In this document: positions 1 through 5,421 of the stretch, one piece after another | Numbering within the stretch: position 1 is the stretch's first letter | Layout: each line of letters opens with the position of its first letter | Source of the DNA: Oscillospiraceae bacterium | GTDB lineage: Bacteria; Bacillota; Clostridia; UMGS1883 | Assembly: GCA_015069065.1 (NCBI GenBank) | Contig: SVJI01000081.1 | Span: 1 to 6,825 of the forward strand | DNA: 6,825 bases | Direction: 5' to 3' | Program-made: the position numbers and the translations under genes | Notes under the pieces: model-generated | Database searches by the model: none | Told to the model about the DNA's origin: nothing | Seen by the model: only the letters and a program-made list of their open reading frames with translations

Positions 1-630
1 GCGTGCTTCAAGAGCATAGGGAACCATCAGACCTGTAGCAACGATAGTCGCGTCCTTACCCTCTGCAAGCTGAACTCCCTTACCAATTTCAAATTTATAT
101 GTATTTTCGTCATAAATCTGCGGTACAGGAAGTCTGCCGAAACGCAGATAAACAGGACCGTCATACTTAACAGCAGCCTCAACAGCAGCCATTGCCTCAA
201 CGTGGTCTGCAGGGTTAAGAATAACCATGCCTGGAATTGTACGCATGATACCGATATCCTCAAGGCACTGATGTGTCGCGCCGTCCTCACCAACGGAGAT
301 ACCTGCATGTGTAGCACCGATTTTTACGTTGAGGTGGGGATATCCGATAGAGTTACGAATCTGCTCAAAGGCACGTCCTGCCGCAAACATAGCGAAAGAG
401 CTTGCGAAAACAACCTTACCTGTTGTTGCAATACCTGCTGCGGTAGAAAGCATATTGCCCTCTGCAATACCTGTGTTTATAAATCTTTCCGGGAACTTTT
501 TCTTAAAAGTATCTGTCTTTGTTGATTTGGAAAGGTCAGCATCCATAACAACAATATCATATTTTTCGCCAAGCTCTGCGAGAGCCATACCGTAGCTTTC
601 GCGAGTTGCTTTCTTATCACCTATAGCCAT
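1..630 (-). CDS. tktB: Transketolase C-terminal subunit, partial (3' end beyond the left edge)
   Basis: This is the pyrimidine-binding/C-terminal half of a split transketolase. With the N-terminal subunit it moves two-carbon ketol units between sugar phosphates in the non-oxidative pentose phosphate pathway (cytosol). The 210 visible codons are open to the window edge with no stop; a full family member is about 305-315 aa, so roughly the last third is missing. Visible motifs are DADLSKS (residues 30-36), NTGIAEGNM (52-60, with E57 at the position of the glutamate that activates ThDP), the THAGISVGEDGATH loop (107-120) and YLRFGR (161-166). The ATG at 630 is preceded by AAAGGA (647-642) with an 11-nt spacer, and the gene starts 18 nt after the tktA stop, so the two are surely co-transcribed. 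The family is certain; substrate preference (transketolase rather than another ThDP enzyme) is inferred from its partner. Confidence 0.95.
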   Translation of the reverse strand, partial: MAIGDKKATRESYGMALAELGEKYDIVVMDADLSKSTKTDTFKKKFPERFINTGIAEGNMLSTAAGIATTGKVVFASSFAMFAAGRAFEQIRNSIGYPHLNVKIGATHAGISVGEDGATHQCLEDIGIMRTIPGMVILNPADHVEAMAAVEAAVKYDGPVYLRFGRLPVPQIYDENTYKFEIGKGVQLAEGKDATIVATGLMVPYALEAR

Positions 631-648
631 AATTCACACAATCCTTTC

Positions 649-1482
649 TTATTCAGCCTCAAGCTCTTTGATAACTGCATCAAGCTCTGCAATTGCCTGC
701 TCATACTGTTCTTTATTCGGAGCACTGCCGTGCCAGCCTGCCTGATTTTCCATGAATGAAACGCCCTTACCCTTAACACACTTTGCAATGATGATGGTGG
801 GCTTACCCTTTACTGTCTTTGCTTCGTCAATTGCATTTCTGATCTGGTCGTAGTCATGTCCGTCAATTGTGATTACATTCCAGTTGAATGCTTCAAACTT
901 TTTGTCAATGGGTGTTGAATTCATAACTTCTCTGATGTCACCATCAATCTGCAGTCCGTTGAAATCGAGGAAAGCTGTAAGATTGTCAAGTTTATAATGT
1001 GCCGCAAACATAGCAGCCTCCCAAACCTGACCTTCTTCGATTTCACCATCACCCAAAATTGTATATACACGGTAATCCTTGTTATCAAGCTTTGCACTAA
1101 GTGCCATGCCGTTTGCCGCTGAAATACCCTGACCAAGTGAGCCTGTTGACATATCAACACCGGGAACGCCCTTCATATCAGGATGTCCCTGAAGATTTGA
1201 ATCAGCCTGACGGAAAGTTGCACAATGCTCTGTGGGGAAATAACCTCTCTCAGCCAGCATACCGTAAAGCACAGGCGCACAGTGACCTTTTGAAAGGACA
1301 AATCTGTCACGGTCTGCCATTTTCGGATTTTCAGGGTCAATGTTCATCTTTTCAAAGTAAAGCACTGACAGGATATCAGCTATTGAAAGACTTCCACCGG
1401 GATGACCCGATGCGGCATTGTAAATACCTGTAATAGCATGCTTTCTTGCCTGATAGGCATGAATTTGTGTTGAATTTTTCAT
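649..1482 (-). CDS. tktA: Transketolase N-terminal subunit
   Basis: This is the pyrophosphate-binding half of a split transketolase, 277 aa, and needs the tktB product to form a complete active site at the subunit interface. Visible motifs are SGHPGG (25-30), LSKGH (63-67), GHPD (99-102), GSLGQG (114-119) and the ThDP/Mg signature, which begins GDGE (144-147) and ends at N175 in DFNGLQIDG. GKG (238-240) and WHG (250-252) come near the end. The length is normal for the family. I chose the ATG at 1482, which has AGGAG upstream with an 11-nt spacer. An in-frame GTG at 1494 would add four residues (MIVT) but overlaps that ribosome site, so it is unlikely. It lies 35 nt downstream of mrnC across an AT-rich gap with no hairpin; the gap could hold a weak internal promoter, but I see no convincing one. 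Confidence 0.96.
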   Translation of the reverse strand: MKNSTQIHAYQARKHAITGIYNAASGHPGGSLSIADILSVLYFEKMNIDPENPKMADRDRFVLSKGHCAPVLYGMLAERGYFPTEHCATFRQADSNLQGHPDMKGVPGVDMSTGSLGQGISAANGMALSAKLDNKDYRVYTILGDGEIEEGQVWEAAMFAAHYKLDNLTAFLDFNGLQIDGDIREVMNSTPIDKKFEAFNWNVITIDGHDYDQIRNAIDEAKTVKGKPTIIIAKCVKGKGVSFMENQAGWHGSAPNKEQYEQAIAELDAVIKELEAE

Positions 1483-1517
1483 TGTTACTATCACTCCTAT
1501 ATAAAATTAAATTATTT

Positions 1518-1919
1518 TCATTCGTTAATAACTGCTTTGTACGCAAGGTCAAGAAGATATGAAAGTCTCTCATTTTCACCGGAAAGATAAAGATAACCGA
1601 CAAGGGTTTCAAATCCTGTTGCCATTCTGTACTCTGTAACATCGGCATTTTTGGGGGTAGTATTGCTCTTTGCATTTCTTCCCCATTTAAGAACTCGCAT
1701 TTCATCCTCTGTAAGCTCGTTTTCAAGAGCGTACGCACTTACCGACTGGGAATGTGCTTTTACAAAGCTTACTGATTCCTTGTGCATTTGGGTAACATGA
1801 CGGTTTCCCTTTGCAATCACCTTTGTCCTGATGAAAAGGTCATATACAGTATCGCCGATATATGCAAGTGCCAAAGGACTGTATTCTCTTGGATTTATGT
1901 CTTTATTGGTAAAAAGCAT
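1518..1919 (-). CDS. mrnC: Mini-ribonuclease III
   Basis: This is a 133-aa protein made only of an RNase III catalytic domain, without the usual double-stranded RNA-binding domain, which is the definition of Mini-III. In Bacillus subtilis this dimeric enzyme trims the ends of 23S rRNA precursor within the 50S particle. Visible signatures are LAYIGDTVYDLFIR (18-31), with D23 as a catalytic carboxylate, the RNAKS segment (81-85) and ATGFETLVGYLYL (100-112), with E104 as the second metal-binding acidic residue. The ATG at 1919 follows AAGGTG (1930-1925) by 5 nt, and this site overlaps the cysS stop codon (TAA at 1931-1929), so its translation is probably coupled to cysS. The cysS-mrnC order is common in Firmicutes and supports the call. 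Nothing appears missing or broken. Confidence 0.95.
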   Translation of the reverse strand: MLFTNKDINPREYSPLALAYIGDTVYDLFIRTKVIAKGNRHVTQMHKESVSFVKAHSQSVSAYALENELTEDEMRVLKWGRNAKSNTTPKNADVTEYRMATGFETLVGYLYLSGENERLSYLLDLAYKAVINE

Positions 1920-1928
1920 TAAAACACC

Positions 1929-3317
1929 TTACTTTTCCATCTTCCATTTTACTCCGTCGGGGGTATCCTCCAGAACTATTCCCCTCGCCTTAAGGTCTTC
2001 ACGGATTTTATCCGCAAGCGCCCAGTTCTTATCCTTACGCGCCTGTGTTCTTTCTGCAATCAATGCCTCAATTTCTTCGTCAAGACTTGCCGATTGTGTG
2101 TTTTTCAGAAGTCCCAGCACATTTCCAAGCTCTACGATTGTATTCTTTGCAGCAAGCAGTGTTCCCTTGTTGGGAGTCTGCAGACTGTTTGTGTAACGCA
2201 CAGCCTCAAATATTGCAGAAATCGCATCTGCTGTATTAAGGTCATCCTCCATGGAAGAAATAAATTTATTTCTGTATTCCTCCATAGCCTTTACAACTTC
2301 CTCGCTTACCTCGCCCTCGGGAGCATTGTGCATGAGGAAATCAACATTATTTATACAGTTGTAAATTCTTTCAAGACCGTTCTTCGCAGCATCCATAAGC
2401 TCGTCACAGAAGTTTATGGGACTTCTGTAATGGGCAGACAGCATGAAGAAACGTATAACCTCATAATCGTATTTTTCAGCAATGTCACGAACGGTAAAGA
2501 AGTTTCCAAGTGACTTGCTCATTTTCTCGTTATTTACATTTATAAAGCCGTTATGCAGCCAATAATTTGCAAAGGGTGCGCCGTTGGCACATACGCTCTG
2601 TGCAATTTCGTTTTCATGATGCGGGAATATAAGGTCAAATCCACCGCTGTGAATGTCAATTGTATGTCCAAGGTATTTGTTTACCATGGCTGTACACTCA
2701 ATATGCCAACCCGGTCTGCCTATACCCCAAGGACTTTCCCAACCGATTTCATCCTCGCTCTTACGCTTCTTCCACAAGGCAAAATCCATGGGATGATGCT
2801 TTTTATCGTCAAGCTCCTTACGAACACCGCTTTCAAGATCATCAAGCGGCTGATGACTCAGCTTTCCGTAATCCTTGTAGCTTTCAACGGAGAAATATAC
2901 ATCACCCTCAACCTCATAGGCGTGTCCTTTATCAATGAGGGTTTTTACTGTCTCGATGATTGCATCGATATTTTCTGTTGCTCTGGGGTGAACACTTGCC
3001 TCTTTGATTCCGAGGGCCTTTGCATCCACAAAGTATTCCTTTATATACTTTTCTGCAATATCGCCTACTGTACAGCCCTCTTCACGCGCCTTATTGATGA
3101 GCTTATCATCAACGTCAGTAAAGTTCTGCACAAACTTAACGTCATATCCTCTGTATTCTAAAAATTGTCTGAGGCAGTCAAACACGATAAAGGGACGTGC
3201 ATTTCCAAGGTGGAAATAATTATAAACAGTCGGACCGCAGGAGTACATCTTAACCTCTCCGGGAACGATTGTTTTAAATTCCTCTTTTGTGCGAGTAAAT
3301 GTATTATATAATTTCAT
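1929..3317 (-). CDS. cysS: Cysteine--tRNA ligase (cysteinyl-tRNA synthetase)
   Basis: This class I aminoacyl-tRNA synthetase, 462 aa, charges tRNA-Cys with cysteine using ATP. The length matches the bacterial family (about 460). The N-terminal CGPTVYNYFHLGNARPF contains the HIGH-type motif HLGN (36-39). The zinc ligands that select cysteine are all present: C27, C208, H233 and E237, each shifted by one from the E. coli positions. The KMSKS loop is exact (265-269) within NEKMSKSLGN. A helical domain follows from about 310 (DALA-type region), and a C-terminal tail with lysine-rich segments (from about 410) likely contacts the tRNA anticodon. The ATG at 3317 follows an AGGG site with a 6-nt spacer that overlaps the end of cysE (stop TAG at 3328). 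The gap to cysE is 8 nt and to mrnC 9 nt. No T-box leader stands before this gene. Confidence 0.98.
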   Translation of the reverse strand: MKLYNTFTRTKEEFKTIVPGEVKMYSCGPTVYNYFHLGNARPFIVFDCLRQFLEYRGYDVKFVQNFTDVDDKLINKAREEGCTVGDIAEKYIKEYFVDAKALGIKEASVHPRATENIDAIIETVKTLIDKGHAYEVEGDVYFSVESYKDYGKLSHQPLDDLESGVRKELDDKKHHPMDFALWKKRKSEDEIGWESPWGIGRPGWHIECTAMVNKYLGHTIDIHSGGFDLIFPHHENEIAQSVCANGAPFANYWLHNGFINVNNEKMSKSLGNFFTVRDIAEKYDYEVIRFFMLSAHYRSPINFCDELMDAAKNGLERIYNCINNVDFLMHNAPEGEVSEEVVKAMEEYRNKFISSMEDDLNTADAISAIFEAVRYTNSLQTPNKGTLLAAKNTIVELGNVLGLLKNTQSASLDEEIEALIAERTQARKDKNWALADKIREDLKARGIVLEDTPDGVKWKMEK

Positions 3318-3325
3318 AAGACACC

Positions 3326-3985
3326 CTACCTTTCGCTGTCGTCATTATTTTCTAACATTTCTAGTTGTGCGGCAAGCTTATCAATTCTGGCACCAATTCT
3401 GCAAAGCTCCTGACTTACAGGGTCGGGGATATGCACCTGATCAAGGTCGCCTACCCTCTTTGTTCCGCGCTTAACTACTCTCGCCGGAACACCTACACAC
3501 GTACTGTCAGGCTCCACCTCCTGCAACAAGACAGCGTTTGCGGCAATTTTTGAATTGTCACCAACTTTAAACGGGCCGAGAATTTTCGCACCGGCGCCCA
3601 CCATGACGTTATTTCCCAATGTGGGATGGCGCTTACCTGTTTCCTTACCTGTACCGCCAAGGGTAACTCCCTGATAGATGGTACAGTCGTCACCGATAAC
3701 AGTAGTTTCACCGATTACAACTCCACAGCCGTGGTCTATAAGAAGTCCCTTACCGATAGTCGCACCGGGATGAATCTCTATCTTGGTAAAAAAGCGCGAT
3801 ATCTGGCTTATAAGTCTGGGGATAAAACGCAGACCGCATTTATAAAGCATGTGCGCAAGTCTATGCATCAGCACAGCATGAAACCCCGGATAAAGCAAGG
3901 CAACCTCAAAGACGTTTCTCGCCGCAGGGTCACGTTCAAGTATTGATTTTATATCGTAAGCAGTTCTACCGAATATAACAATCAC
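3326..3985 (-). CDS. cysE: Serine O-acetyltransferase; start codon uncertain
   Basis: This enzyme transfers acetyl from acetyl-CoA to L-serine, giving O-acetylserine, the first committed step of cysteine synthesis. It is 219 aa, the shorter Firmicute form. An N-terminal helical part (about 8-65, with ERDPAARN and YPGFHAVLMHRLAH) precedes a left-handed beta-helix of hexapeptide repeats (about 66-175). Key residues are D84 and H85 in IDHGCGVVIGET and H120 in KRHPTLG, equivalent to catalytic residues of E. coli CysE. The C-terminus (about 176-219) is polar, ends in Ser-Glu-Arg and lacks the terminal isoleucine by which E. coli CysE docks into CysK. The only canonical start is GTG at 3985: an in-frame TAA lies at 3991-3989 and the first ATG is codon 40. 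The AAGGGG at 3990-3985 touches this GTG, so the true start may be a rare codon just downstream (ATT 3982 or ATA 3976). First gene of the five-gene array. Confidence 0.95.
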   Translation of the reverse strand: MIVIFGRTAYDIKSILERDPAARNVFEVALLYPGFHAVLMHRLAHMLYKCGLRFIPRLISQISRFFTKIEIHPGATIGKGLLIDHGCGVVIGETTVIGDDCTIYQGVTLGGTGKETGKRHPTLGNNVMVGAGAKILGPFKVGDNSKIAANAVLLQEVEPDSTCVGVPARVVKRGTKRVGDLDQVHIPDPVSQELCRIGARIDKLAAQLEMLENNDDSER

Positions 3986-3999
3986 CCCTTAACTATCTC

Positions 4000-4028
4000 A
4001 TTATATAGTATATTACAAAAAAAAACAA
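4000..4028 (-). promoter_or_regulatory. Predicted sigma-A promoter of the cysE-cysS-mrnC-tktAB array
   Basis: On the minus strand there is a perfect TATAAT (-10, 4005-4000) and TTGTTT (-35, 4028-4023) with a 17-nt spacer. A run of nine A:T pairs (4017-4025) overlaps the -35 side and may bend the DNA. The predicted start site is near 3993, leaving an 8-nt leader before GTG 3985 that consists mostly of AAGGGG. The leader is too short to hold a T-box or other riboswitch. The call rests on consensus match and position only. Confidence 0.65.
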
Positions 4029-4042
4029 CTATATTTTTAAGA

Positions 4043-4064
4043 AAAATACGTACCGCAGTATTTT
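4043..4064. promoter_or_regulatory. Inverted repeat upstream of the cysE promoter (possible operator)
   Basis: The arms AAAATAC (4043-4049) and GTATTTT (4058-4064) are perfect reverse complements, with an 8-nt centre GTACCGCA. The repeat spans about -50 to -71 relative to the predicted cysE start site, where an activator or repressor could bind. A 7-bp AT-rich stem could also arise by chance in this AT-rich stretch. The binding protein, if any, is unknown, and the sequence does not match the dyad at 4105-4123. Confidence 0.35.
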
Positions 4065-4104
4065 CAAACACGATTAAATTAAAATTTTTTATTTTTTTCA
4101 CTAG

Positions 4105-4123
4105 TTACGTTAATGTAACGTAA
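4105..4123. promoter_or_regulatory. Perfect 8-3-8 dyad, likely operator of the XRE-type regulator gene
   Basis: TTACGTTA (4105-4112) and TAACGTAA (4116-4123) are exact reverse complements separated by ATG. The dyad occupies the -35 region of the regulator gene at 4179, with its centre near -42 from the predicted start site. An XRE-type dimer would bind such a short palindrome, so auto-control by the downstream protein is the simplest reading. The site could act in repression (blocking polymerase) or activation (a class II-like position next to a poor -35). It is far from the cysE promoter (about -121), so control of that array is less likely. Confidence 0.6.
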
Positions 4124-4140
4124 TATATCAAAAAAAAATA

Positions 4141-4149
4141 TGCTATAAT
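4141..4149 (+). promoter_or_regulatory. Extended -10 promoter of the XRE-type regulator
   Basis: TGCTATAAT is a consensus TATAAT (4144-4149) with the TGn extension, which lets sigma-A promoters work without a good -35. The hexamer at the expected -35 spacing (TAATAT, 4121-4126) is poor and overlaps the right arm of the dyad. The predicted start is near 4156, giving a leader of about 23 nt that carries the ribosome site AAGGAG (4165-4170). Confidence 0.7.
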
Positions 4150-4178
4150 GCCCATATCATAAAAAAGGAGTGTTTTTA

Positions 4179-4406
4179 ATGAATGACGAATTAAAGGTAT
4201 TTTGTGAAAACGTAAAAATTTTAAGAAAGAGATATGGTTTAACCCAAAAGGAAATGGCTGAAATTTGCAATGTCGGGGTAAGGAGCATAGCTATGCTTGA
4301 AAAAGGAATTTTACCTGAAAGATTAAGCGCCTCTATCCTGTTCAGACTGAGTTACTATTTTAAAATTGATATGAAAGACCTTTTTAAACCCATAAGCATA
4401 GAATAG
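4179..4406 (+). CDS. Small XRE-family helix-turn-helix transcriptional regulator
   Basis: This 75-aa protein is almost entirely one Cro/C1-type DNA-binding domain. Helix 1 covers about 4-18 (FCENVKILRKRYG), the helix-turn-helix about 21-41 (LTQKEMAEICNVGVRSIAMLEKG), and two further helices include LSASILFRLSYYFKI and the typical ending DMKDLFKP. No sensor or dimerisation domain follows, so it may respond only to its own level, or a partner protein or small ligand could act on it. I chose ATG 4179, with AAGGAG (4165-4170) 8 nt upstream. The GTG at 4170 adds MFL but overlaps the ribosome site. The gene diverges from cysE and has a palindrome in its own promoter, which suggests auto-control. Its targets are unknown; candidates are itself and the neighbouring YitT-family gene. 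The domain call is firm, the role is not. Confidence 0.88.
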   Translation: MNDELKVFCENVKILRKRYGLTQKEMAEICNVGVRSIAMLEKGILPERLSASILFRLSYYFKIDMKDLFKPISIE

Positions 4407-4431
4407 CTATCAATTATTTTCTGTATATCTG

Positions 4432-4460
4432 TTGCTTTTTGAAAATACATATGTTAGAAT
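4432..4460 (+). promoter_or_regulatory. Predicted promoter of the YitT-family gene
   Basis: TTGCTT (-35, 4432-4437) lies 17 nt before TAGAAT (-10, 4455-4460), and the -10 carries the TGn extension (TGT, 4452-4454). The predicted start is near 4467, which leaves a leader of about 36 nt before ATG 4503. It shows that this gene need not be read through from the regulator gene. No terminator hairpin is visible between the two genes, so read-through is also possible. I see no copy of the 4105-4123 dyad here. Confidence 0.65.
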
Positions 4461-4502
4461 GTGGTTGCATTATTTAACTTTCATGAAAGGCTATTGATTA
4501 GT

Positions 4503-5357
4503 ATGACAAGTATCTCAAAAAAAGACAATATAAAAAACACCATTTTATTCTTAATCGGGCCTATAATCACAGCATTCGGTATAAGCGTTTTTTATCTGCC
4601 CAACAAAATAGTAAGCGGCGGAGTTTCAGGTATTTCAACGGTGCTTTACCATCTGGCGAAGATTCCTCCGGGACTTTCATTCGCTGTAATTAACGGTCTT
4701 TTTCTTTTGATTTCGATTCGTGTTATAGGCAGGAGCTTTGTTCTTAAAACCTTGGTGGGTGCTGCACTTGTTTCGCTGTTTGTCCAGATATTCTCTTCTT
4801 TCCCGCCAATGACAAACGATGTTATTCTGGCATCTATATTCGGTTCGCTGATATACGGCTTTGGTATAGGGCTTACATTTCTGTCAGGCGGTTCAACCGG
4901 CGGAACTGATATTCTGGGCAGATTACTGCAGCACTTCTTCCCTCATATGAAAATTGGTAAGCTGCTTTTGCTTGTAGATGCCATCGTTATTATATCAGCA
5001 TTGATTGCTTTCAGGGAGATTGACCTCGCCCTGTGGGGTATTGTGGCGTTGTTCCTGTCCACCTTTGCAGTTGATTTCCTTATACAGAAGCTTAACATTT
5101 CAAAGCTTGCCTTTGTCGTGACGGATAAAGGGCTTGAGGTTTCAAAGCTGCTCGTTTCAACTTCTCCGCGCGGAGTAACTATTATAGATGTTACAGGTGC
5201 ATACACCATGGAGAAGAAAACCACCCTCATGTGCGCGCTAAAGGAAAATGAGATTCCGGAATTTCAGCGGAAAATCCTCGAAATAGACAGCGAGGCTTTC
5301 ATAATTTTCTCCGAGTCGCAGCAGATAGTGGGTAATGGATTCCACGTTTATAGGTAG
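4503..5357 (+). CDS. YitT-family membrane protein (DUF161 with C-terminal DUF2179)
   Basis: This is a 284-aa integral membrane protein of unknown function, of the YitT type that is common and often multi-copy in Firmicutes. Hydrophobic segments lie at about 12-32, 57-75, 79-97, 106-127, 151-170 and 174-194. Family signatures are SGGVSGIS (38-45) and the glycine-rich GGSTGGTDI (129-137) inside the membrane part. A soluble C-terminal domain (about 200-284) carries the DUF2179 pattern RGVTIIDVTGAYT (223-235), an EIPEFQRKI segment and GNGFHVYR at the end. I chose ATG 4503, preceded by GAAAGG (4485-4490) with a 12-nt spacer. An upstream GTG (4461) would add 14 residues that do not resemble the family, and it precedes the predicted transcription start. 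Substrate and role are not known for the family, so none is proposed. The gene ends just before a strong hairpin and is convergent with trmL. Confidence 0.92.
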   Translation: MTSISKKDNIKNTILFLIGPIITAFGISVFYLPNKIVSGGVSGISTVLYHLAKIPPGLSFAVINGLFLLISIRVIGRSFVLKTLVGAALVSLFVQIFSSFPPMTNDVILASIFGSLIYGFGIGLTFLSGGSTGGTDILGRLLQHFFPHMKIGKLLLLVDAIVIISALIAFREIDLALWGIVALFLSTFAVDFLIQKLNISKLAFVVTDKGLEVSKLLVSTSPRGVTIIDVTGAYTMEKKTTLMCALKENEIPEFQRKILEIDSEAFIIFSESQQIVGNGFHVYR

Positions 5358-5374
5358 GGCTGCGATAAAATGCA

Positions 5375-5420
5375 AAAATAGGATGTTTAAAAAGTGTTAA
5401 CTTTTTAAACATCCTATTTT
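5375..5420. terminator. Bidirectional hairpin terminator between convergent genes
   Basis: A perfect 21-bp stem (5375-5395 with 5400-5420) encloses a 4-nt loop GTTA. Both arms begin or end with A/T runs (AAAA on the left, TTTT on the right), so the hairpin gives a U-tract on either strand. It lies 17 nt after the YitT-family stop and touches the trmL stop (5422-5424), which fits termination of both transcripts. The stem is AT-rich and the terminal U-run is short and inside the stem. Confidence 0.88.
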
Positions 5421-5421
5421 G

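Noticed and set aside
202..595. Two plus-strand open frames opposite tktB
   Set aside because: They are antisense shadows of a strongly conserved transketolase subunit, without ribosome sites or recognisable domains.
1483..1494. GTG 1494 as the tktA start
   Set aside because: It overlaps the AGGAG ribosome site; ATG 1482 has a workable 11-nt spacer and the family-like N-terminus.
2553..3161. Long open frame (202 codons) on the plus strand opposite cysS
   Set aside because: It lies wholly inside cysS on the other strand; its translation is cysteine-rich with no family resemblance, and cysS has all catalytic and zinc residues.
4043..4064. The inverted repeat as an intrinsic terminator
   Set aside because: The stem is only 7 bp, AT-rich, with an 8-nt loop, and no gene on either strand ends just before it.
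4461..4502. Longer N-terminus for the YitT-family protein from GTG 4461
   Set aside because: The added 14 residues do not fit the family, there is no ribosome site before it, and it lies upstream of the predicted transcription start; ATG 4503 is better.
3986..4502. A tRNA or other structured RNA gene in the non-coding stretches
   Set aside because: The stretches are very AT-rich and short; no cloverleaf or GTTCRANNC-type box is visible.
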